A stretch of DNA of 10,490 nt from JAGOGN01 sp036652735 (GTDB lineage Bacteria > Bacillota > Clostridia > Lachnospirales > Lachnospiraceae), in the NCBI GenBank assembly GCA_036652735.1, contig JAVVVI010000047.1, positions 1 through 10,490 on the forward strand, written 5' to 3'. The translations under genes were made by a program, and so were the position numbers. Positions 1 through 5,047 of the stretch are shown piece by piece. Every line of letters begins with the position of its first letter. Within the stretch, counting starts at the first letter, position 1. The notes below the pieces were generated by a model, which was given only the letters and a program-made list of their open reading frames with translations, had not been told where the DNA came from and ran no database searches.

Positions 1-11
1 CAGAAAAGAAC

Positions 12-41
12 TTGCAATTGTATACACATATGAGCTATACT
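12..41 (+). promoter_or_regulatory. Candidate sigma-70/SigA promoter of the thiamine operon
   Basis: A -35-like TTGCAA (12-17) is followed after 18 bp by TATACT (36-41), which differs from the TATAAT consensus at one base. An overlapping alternative is TTGTAT (18-23), 17 bp, TGTAAT (41-46). Either would start transcription at about 48-53, just upstream of the TPP aptamer, as a riboswitch leader requires. The two cannot be separated by eye, and the -35 boxes are only moderate matches. Confidence 0.5.
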
Positions 42-62
42 GTAATTACAATTAAATAAGCG

Positions 63-145
63 GTAGGGAGCTTGTGTTACAGGCTGAGAGGAAGGTAGAA
101 CCTTCGACCCATAACCTGATTTGGATAATGCCAACGTAGGGATAC
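63..145 (+). promoter_or_regulatory. TPP riboswitch aptamer (THI element)
   Basis: This RNA aptamer binds thiamine pyrophosphate and controls the operon downstream. The conserved core strings are present: GGCTGAGA (82-89), ACCTGAT (114-120), GGATAATGCCAACG (123-136) and GTAGGGA (136-142). Visible helices are a short P1 (63-65 with 143-145), P2 (66-68 with 108-110), P3 (70-75 with 79-84), an optional P3a hairpin of 6 bp (91-96 with 100-105), P4 (115-117 with 138-140) and P5 (121-124 with 131-134). The position upstream of thiS, in front of only thiamine genes, agrees. Identification rests on a near-perfect match to the known THI-box consensus. Confidence 0.97.
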
Positions 146-173
146 AGATAAGAGGAATATAAGTATTATGGGT
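107..173 (+). promoter_or_regulatory. Predicted antiterminator pairing of the TPP riboswitch
   Basis: ACCCATAA (107-114) is exactly complementary to TTATGGGT (166-173), giving 8 uninterrupted base pairs. The first strand contains the 3' side of aptamer helix P2 (108-110) and the joining segment to P4. The second strand contains the first four bases of the terminator 5' arm (170-173). The pairing therefore excludes both the TPP-bound fold and the terminator. Inferred logic: without TPP this helix forms and transcription continues; with TPP the aptamer holds 108-110, releases 170-173, and the terminator forms. The pairing is seen in the sequence; the switching role is inferred from other TPP attenuators. 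Confidence 0.75.
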
Positions 174-202
174 GTTACCAAATGGGTAACGCCCTTTTTT
201 TT
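170..202 (+). terminator. Intrinsic terminator of the riboswitch expression platform
   Basis: The 5' arm (170-179) pairs with the 3' arm (185-194) in a 10-bp stem with one G-U pair and a 5-base loop. Eight consecutive T residues follow (195-202). This is a classic rho-independent terminator in the leader, 15 nt upstream of the thiS start codon. The thiS ribosome binding site AGGAGG (203-208) starts directly after the T run, outside the stem, so control should act mainly on transcription rather than on ribosome access. Confidence 0.93.
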
Positions 203-217
203 AGGAGGAAATAAATT

Positions 218-412
218 ATGGTACTCATCAATGGAAAAAAAGAAAACACTGCTGGCGTAACAATTTCCCAGTATTTGTCAGCAGAAAATTATGATTCAAA
301 AAAAGTTGCCATTGAAAAAAATGGAAAAATTGTTCCAAAATCCCAGTATGATACTTTATTTATTGATGAAAATGATCATCTGGAAGTTGTAAGTTTTGTT
401 GGAGGTGGTTGA
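218..412 (+). CDS. thiS: ThiS, sulfur carrier protein of thiazole synthesis
   Basis: ThiS is a small ubiquitin-fold protein that carries sulfur as a C-terminal thiocarboxylate and gives it to ThiG for the thiazole ring. The 64-residue product has the usual ThiS length and ends in FVGGG. The terminal Gly-Gly is the functional tail that ThiF adenylates. The DTLFIDENDHLEVVSFVGGG end is typical of the family. The ATG at 218 follows AGGAGG (203-208) by 9 nt. It is the first gene of the riboswitch-controlled operon. Its last glycine codons also form the ribosome binding site of thiF, and its stop codon lies 1 nt before the proposed thiF start. Confidence 0.95.
   Translation: MVLINGKKENTAGVTISQYLSAENYDSKKVAIEKNGKIVPKSQYDTLFIDENDHLEVVSFVGGG
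401..407 (+). promoter_or_regulatory. thiF ribosome binding site inside the thiS Gly-Gly codons
   Basis: GGAGGTG is a full-strength Shine-Dalgarno sequence lying wholly within the last codons of thiS (GGA GGT GGT, then TGA). It ends 6 nt before the TTG at 414, which decides that codon as the thiF start over the in-frame upstream TTG (396) and GTG (405), neither of which has a suitable site upstream. Confidence 0.75.
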
Positions 413-413
413 T

Positions 414-1055
414 TTGAACGCATCCTTTCCAACCAAAGAGGAACTGTTTCAAGTACTTTGTAACCGTCACGGATACCAATTACAACAACGCTTTGCGGAA
501 GCTTCTGTGGCTATTTGCGGACTTGGAGGACTTGGTTCTAATATTGCCCTTACTCTTGCCCGTGCAGGCATTGGCCGGTTACATCTAATTGACTTTGACC
601 GGGTGGATTTATCCAATCTTCACCGCCAGCAATATACCATACGTCAAATCTCCATGTATAAAACAGATGCGCTGAAGGAGACCTTGCTTGAAATTGCTCC
701 TTATATGGAACTAATCACCCACTGCACTCGTATAACCCCAGAGAAACTGCACTTATTGCAGGATGACAGCCTTATCTGTGAAGCCTTTGACTGTCCTGAG
801 GCTAAAGCTATGCTTGTGAATGGTGTTTTAGAGACCTTTCCCGAAAAATATATTGTAGCCGCCTCCGGTATGGCCGGAATGTCCTCTGCAAATTCTATTC
901 AAACCCGAAAAATTACAGACCATTTTTACCTATGCGGAGATGAAACAAGCGCGATTGAGAACTCCATTGGTCTTGTTGCTTCCCGCGTAGAAGTCTGTGC
1001 AGCTCATGAAGCTCACATGGTTCTCCGACTTCTTGCCGGTGAAACCAATGTTTAA
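414..1055 (+). CDS. thiF: ThiF, ThiS adenylyltransferase (short clostridial form)
   Basis: ThiF is an E1-like enzyme that adenylates the C-terminal glycine of ThiS with ATP, so that sulfur can be loaded. With a TTG start at 414 the product has 213 residues. Visible E1 features are the nucleotide-binding loop GLGGLG (36-41), DFD (60-62), N68, R71-Q72 and the K83 region, followed by a central AFDCPEAKAML segment and a C-terminal VCAAHEAHMVLRLLAG helix. It is shorter than E. coli ThiF (about 250 residues) and has no CxxC pairs for zinc, matching the 'family 2' ThiF of clostridia (known family, recalled). The gene sits 1 nt after thiS and 25 nt before thiG. The family is certain; the start is probable. 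Confidence 0.92.
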   Translation: MNASFPTKEELFQVLCNRHGYQLQQRFAEASVAICGLGGLGSNIALTLARAGIGRLHLIDFDRVDLSNLHRQQYTIRQISMYKTDALKETLLEIAPYMELITHCTRITPEKLHLLQDDSLICEAFDCPEAKAMLVNGVLETFPEKYIVAASGMAGMSSANSIQTRKITDHFYLCGDETSAIENSIGLVASRVEVCAAHEAHMVLRLLAGETNV

Positions 1056-1080
1056 CAACAAAAAAGAAAGAAGGATTACA

Positions 1081-1851
1081 ATGACAACTGATACACTTAC
1101 CATTGGCGGACACGAATTTCATTCTCGTTTTATTCTGGGTTCCGGAAAATATTCTCTTAAGCTGATTGACGCAGCTGTAAAAGATGCCGGAGCGGAAATG
1201 ATTACACTTGCTGTCCGAAGAGCTAACACCAAAGAACATGAAAATATTCTGGATTACATACCAAAAGGAATTACTCTATTACCCAATACCTCAGGTGCAC
1301 GCACCGCTGAAGAAGCCGTACGAATTGCCCGTTTAGCCCGTGAACTGGGCTGTGGTGATTTTATAAAAGTAGAAATTATGCGTGACACAAAGTATCTGCT
1401 TCCGGATAATGCCGAAACCATTAAGGCCACACAGATTCTTGCCAGTGAGGGCTTTGTGGTAATGCCTTATATGTATCCGGACTTAAATGCAGCACGAGAT
1501 TTGGTGCATGCAGGCGCAGCTTCCATTATGCCTCTTGCTTCCCCCATTGGATCCAATAAAGGACTTGCAACCCGGGAATTCATCCAGATTTTAATTGATG
1601 AAATTGACTTACCGGTTATTGTAGATGCCGGAATTGGCAGACCTTCTCAGGCCTGCGAAGCAATGGAAATGGGTGCTGCTGCAATAATGGCAAACACAGC
1701 TCTTGCTACAGCAGGTGACTTACCGCTCATGGCTTCTGCCTTTAAACATGCAATAGAAGCAGGTCGATGTGCCTACCGTTCGGGGCTTGGAAGAGTGCTT
1801 GTAAGGGGAGCTTCTGCATCTGACACACTTACAGGATTTCTTCATGATTAG
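1081..1851 (+). CDS. thiG: ThiG, thiazole synthase
   Basis: ThiG is a TIM-barrel enzyme that condenses 1-deoxy-D-xylulose 5-phosphate, dehydroglycine and ThiS thiocarboxylate sulfur into the thiazole phosphate carboxylate. The 256-residue product has normal ThiG length. K96 in FIKVEIM is the lysine that forms the imine with DXP. E98 and D182 (in VDAGIG) sit exactly at the positions of the active-site residues known in the Bacillus subtilis enzyme. The motifs LPNTSGARTAEEA and ASPIGSNKGL and the C-terminal phosphate-binding region (ANTALA) are intact. The ATG at 1081 follows AGAAAGAAGGA (1065-1075). An in-frame upstream ATG at 997 lies inside thiF and would add 28 non-family residues, so it was rejected. 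ThiH follows in the operon, as is usual. Confidence 0.97.
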   Translation: MTTDTLTIGGHEFHSRFILGSGKYSLKLIDAAVKDAGAEMITLAVRRANTKEHENILDYIPKGITLLPNTSGARTAEEAVRIARLARELGCGDFIKVEIMRDTKYLLPDNAETIKATQILASEGFVVMPYMYPDLNAARDLVHAGAASIMPLASPIGSNKGLATREFIQILIDEIDLPVIVDAGIGRPSQACEAMEMGAAAIMANTALATAGDLPLMASAFKHAIEAGRCAYRSGLGRVLVRGASASDTLTGFLHD

Positions 1852-1864
1852 GGAGGAGAACACA

Positions 1865-3118
1865 ATGGAAAACCAATATTATATTGACTCAGAATATCTG
1901 TCCCCTGAAGCTCTTACTAAAAAACATCGTCTGGAAACGGACCCCTCCTCACGGAAAAATCATATGGACTATTTACCGGGTATGGAAGTGATAAATTCAA
2001 AGATCTGTGAAACTGTTCTCTCACAAATGAATTCTTATAATGCTTCTGAATATAATGCCTCCCATGTGAAAGCTGCCCTGGAACACGATACCTGTTCCAT
2101 TGATGACTTTAAGGCACTTCTATCACCTGCTGGGGAACCATTTTTAGAACAAATGGCACAGAAAGCACAGATTGAAACGCAAAAACATTTTGGTAACACC
2201 GTATATTTATTTACACCTCTTTATATTGCAAACTATTGTGAAAACTACTGTGTTTACTGCGGTTTTAATTGTTATAACCATATCCAGCGAATGAAATTGA
2301 ATTTTGAACAAATGGAACATGAAATGAAAGTAATTGCCGATTCCGGTATGGAGGAAATCTTAATTCTTACCGGCGAAAGCCGAACCATGAGTGATATTCC
2401 CTACATCGGCGAAGCATGCAAATTAGCCCGTAAGTATTTTCGTATGGTAGGTCTTGAAATCTATCCGGTAAATACAGATGAATACAAGTACCTTCATGAC
2501 TGTGGTGCTGATTATGTGACTATTTTTCAGGAAACCTACGACGCAGCCAAATATGAGACGCTTCATTTGCTGGGACATAAGAGAGTCTGGCCCTATCGTT
2601 TTGATTCCCAGGAACGTGCTTTAATGGGTGGCATGCGCGGAGTTGCCTTTTCTGCCCTTCTTGGCCTCTCAGATTTTCGTAAAGATGCCCTTGCAAGTGC
2701 CTTACATGTATACTATATTCAGCGAAAGTATCCACAAGCAGAATTATCCCTTTCCTGCCCTCGTCTTCGCCCCATTATAAATAATGATAAAATCAGTCCT
2801 ATGGATGTTGGTGAAGCACAACTCTGCCAGATTCTTTGTGCCTACCGAATTTTTCTTCCCTTTGTTGGCATTGCCGTTTCATCCAGAGAAAGTGCCTCCT
2901 TTCGGAATGGCATTGTAAAAATTGCGGCTACAAAAGTATCTGCTGGTGTATCTACAGGGATTGGTGATCATGAAAGCAAATATGTAGGAAAGGAAGTGGA
3001 CGGTGACAAAGGGGATGAACAATTTGACATTAATGATACCCGAAGCTTTCAAAGAATGTATGACGATATCGCAACGGAAGGTCTTCAGCCCGTACTGAAT
3101 GACTACCTCTATGTGTAA
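1865..3118 (+). CDS. thiH: ThiH, radical SAM tyrosine lyase (2-iminoacetate synthase)
   Basis: ThiH uses a 4Fe-4S cluster and S-adenosylmethionine to split tyrosine into p-cresol and dehydroglycine (2-iminoacetate), the substrate of ThiG. The radical SAM motif CxxxCxxC is C125-C129-C132 (CENYCVYCGF). Family segments such as FGNTVYLFTPLYIAN, the LTGES stretch, YPVNTDEY, FQETYD, GLSDFR, SCPRLRP and SSRESASFRN match E. coli ThiH closely. The 417-residue product is longer than E. coli ThiH (377), with about 40 extra residues at the N-terminus. The start at 1865 is preceded by GGGAGGAG (1851-1858), 6 nt away; an in-frame ATG at 1844 overlaps thiG and has no ribosome binding site. Because ThiH is oxygen sensitive, its use instead of glycine oxidase ThiO fits an anaerobe. 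Confidence 0.97.
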   Translation: MENQYYIDSEYLSPEALTKKHRLETDPSSRKNHMDYLPGMEVINSKICETVLSQMNSYNASEYNASHVKAALEHDTCSIDDFKALLSPAGEPFLEQMAQKAQIETQKHFGNTVYLFTPLYIANYCENYCVYCGFNCYNHIQRMKLNFEQMEHEMKVIADSGMEEILILTGESRTMSDIPYIGEACKLARKYFRMVGLEIYPVNTDEYKYLHDCGADYVTIFQETYDAAKYETLHLLGHKRVWPYRFDSQERALMGGMRGVAFSALLGLSDFRKDALASALHVYYIQRKYPQAELSLSCPRLRPIINNDKISPMDVGEAQLCQILCAYRIFLPFVGIAVSSRESASFRNGIVKIAATKVSAGVSTGIGDHESKYVGKEVDGDKGDEQFDINDTRSFQRMYDDIATEGLQPVLNDYLYV

Positions 3119-3737
3119 GAATTCTTCTCACATTTTATGTGTAACGAATCGTCTGCTTTGCACCAGTGATTTTAAAGATCAAATAAGAAAAATAGCTGCT
3201 GCCGGTCCAAAAGGAATTATTTTACGTGAAAAGGATCTGTCCCAATTGGACTATCAAACCCTAGCCGGTGACATTCTGAATCTATGCAGGGAATATGAAC
3301 TTCCATGCATTCTGCATCACTTTGTTTCAGCCGCACTTAATTTGAACGCCACCGGAATTCATCTGTCCCTGCCGGTGCTGCGTACCTTAGAGAATGAAGA
3401 AAAGGCACATTTTTCCATTCTTGGAGCCTCCTGTCATTCCCTGTCAGAGGCAAGGGAAGCAGAATCACTGGGTTGTACCTATATTACAGCCGGTCATATT
3501 TTCCCAACGGATTGTAAAAAAGATCTTCCCTCAAGAGGACTTCCTTTTCTGGAAATGATCTGTAATAATGTAACAATTCCGGTTTATGCCATTGGAGGCA
3601 TTTTGCCCTCAAATTATGGAGACGTACTAAAAGCCGGAGCTACCGGTGCCTGCAGTATGAGTGGTTTCATGCGCTGCAGCTCACCTACAAACTATCTCTC
3701 TGCCCTTGAAAGGAGCAAACGCAATGAATACATATAA
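3111..3737 (+). CDS. tenI: TenI-type thiazole tautomerase (ThiE-like fold)
   Basis: The product (208 residues from 3111) belongs to the ThiE/TenI TIM-barrel family. TenI converts the ThiG product to the aromatic thiazole carboxylate phosphate. Three things favour TenI over thiamine phosphate synthase. The histidine in AGHIFPTDCKK (H129) matches catalytic H122 of B. subtilis TenI (FGHVFETDCKK), where ThiE has GP. The ThiE 'ND' metal motif is replaced by HH (CILHHFVSAAL). The ThiE 'GQED' aspartate is missing (IHLSLPVL, like TenI VQLPSG). LREKD, CHSLSEA, YAIGGI and the phosphate-binding SMSGF are conserved. The start is uncertain: ATG 3111 overlaps the thiH stop by 8 nt, and ATG 3099 is also possible. 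Neither has a clear ribosome binding site, so translation is probably coupled to thiH. Automated annotation would likely call it ThiE. Confidence 0.78.
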   Translation: MCKNSSHILCVTNRLLCTSDFKDQIRKIAAAGPKGIILREKDLSQLDYQTLAGDILNLCREYELPCILHHFVSAALNLNATGIHLSLPVLRTLENEEKAHFSILGASCHSLSEAREAESLGCTYITAGHIFPTDCKKDLPSRGLPFLEMICNNVTIPVYAIGGILPSNYGDVLKAGATGACSMSGFMRCSSPTNYLSALERSKRNEYI

Positions 3738-5037
3738 AACTCAAATGGAAGCTGCAAAAAAAGGACTTATTACTCCGGAAATGGAACTGGTTGCCAAAAA
3801 AGAATTTATGGAACCGGAACTGCTGCGTCAGGCTGTTGCCTGTGGAACAATTGCAATTCCATGTAATATAAATCACAAGTCCATATCCCCGGAAGGAATC
3901 GGCACCGGACTGCGCACTAAAATAAATGTAAATCTTGGTATTTCCGGAGATTGCAACAATTATGATAATGAGATGAAAAAAGTAGATATGGCCTTAAGAT
4001 TCGGTGCTGAAGCTATTATGGATCTCAGCAACTACGGAAAAACAAATACCTTCCGTAAAGAACTTATTGCAAAATCTCCTGCTATGATTGGAACCGTTCC
4101 TATGTATGATGCCATTGGATATCTGGACAAGGATCTGCTTGAAATTACTCCACAGGATTTTCTTCGTGTAATTCGTGCCCATGCTGAAGAAGGTGTGGAT
4201 TTCATGACCATTCATGCCGGTATAAACCGCCGCACCGTGGAAGCTTTTATGAGAGATAAACGTAAAATGAATATTGTCTCTCGAGGTGGTTCTCTTTTAT
4301 TTGCCTGGATGAAAATGACCGGAAATGAGAATCCGTTTTATGAATATTTTGATGAAGTTCTTGAGATTTTACGGGAATATGATGTTACCATCAGTCTTGG
4401 AGATGCCCTTCGTCCGGGCTGTATCGATGACAGCACCGATGCCGGACAGATTGCGGAACTGATTGAGCTTGGAGCTCTTACCACCCGTGCCTGGGAAAAA
4501 GATGTTCAGGTAATGGTGGAAGGCCCGGGACATATGGCAATGAATGAGATTGCATCCAATATGAAAATCCAAAAAAGACTCTGCCATAATGCACCTTTTT
4601 ATGTTCTCGGTCCTATTGTCACAGATATTGCTCCCGGCTATGATCACATAACCTCTGCAATCGGTGGTGCCATTGCCGCTTCAAGTGGAGCAGATTTTCT
4701 CTGCTATGTAACTCCTGCAGAACATTTACGTCTTCCAAACCTGGAAGATGTAAAAGAAGGCATTATTGCAACTAGAATTGCCGCCCATGCAGCCGATATT
4801 GCAAAAGGAATCCCACATGCAACAGATGCTGACAATGCCATGGCAAAGGCACGTCACAATATTGACTGGGATTCCATGTTTGACTTGGCTCTTGATCCGG
4901 AAAAAGCAAAAGCATATTTTGAAAGCACACCGCCATCCGATCGGCATTCCTGTTCCATGTGTGGAAAAATGTGTGCCATACGTACAACCAATATGATTAT
5001 TGAGGGAAAAACAGTTGAATTCTGCACGGAAAAATAA
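3724..5037 (+). CDS. thiC: ThiC, HMP-phosphate synthase
   Basis: ThiC is a radical SAM enzyme that rearranges aminoimidazole ribotide (AIR) to 4-amino-5-hydroxymethyl-2-methylpyrimidine phosphate, the pyrimidine half of thiamine. The 437-residue product is the short form without the long N-terminal domain of E. coli ThiC (about 630 residues). Core segments include RTKINVNLGISGDC, MDLSNYG, TVPMYDA, DFMTIHAGI, VSRGGSLL, SLGDALRPGC, VMVEGPGHM, LGPIVTDIAPGYDHI and YVTPAEHL. The C-terminal cluster cysteines are C410, C413 and C417 (CSMCGKMC, CX2CX3C), one residue tighter than the CX2CX4C of E. coli. The ATG at 3724 follows AAAGGAG (3709-3715) by 8 nt and overlaps tenI by 14 nt. It is the last gene of the operon and runs tail-to-tail into nadE. 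Confidence 0.97.
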   Translation: MNTYKTQMEAAKKGLITPEMELVAKKEFMEPELLRQAVACGTIAIPCNINHKSISPEGIGTGLRTKINVNLGISGDCNNYDNEMKKVDMALRFGAEAIMDLSNYGKTNTFRKELIAKSPAMIGTVPMYDAIGYLDKDLLEITPQDFLRVIRAHAEEGVDFMTIHAGINRRTVEAFMRDKRKMNIVSRGGSLLFAWMKMTGNENPFYEYFDEVLEILREYDVTISLGDALRPGCIDDSTDAGQIAELIELGALTTRAWEKDVQVMVEGPGHMAMNEIASNMKIQKRLCHNAPFYVLGPIVTDIAPGYDHITSAIGGAIAASSGADFLCYVTPAEHLRLPNLEDVKEGIIATRIAAHAADIAKGIPHATDADNAMAKARHNIDWDSMFDLALDPEKAKAYFESTPPSDRHSCSMCGKMCAIRTTNMIIEGKTVEFCTEK

Positions 5038-5047
5038 AAACGAGAAT

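Noticed and set aside
74..192. Alternative pairing of 74-80 with 186-192 (terminator 3' arm) as the switching helix
   Set aside because: It has 7 pairs including a G-U and spans more than 100 nt. It arises because GTGTTAC at 74-80 repeats within the terminator 5' arm at 172-178. The perfect 107-114/166-173 helix is the better explanation.
913..1239. A 108-codon open frame on the minus strand across the thiF-thiG junction
   Set aside because: It overlaps two certain genes in antisense, and its composition is that of a reversed coding sequence.
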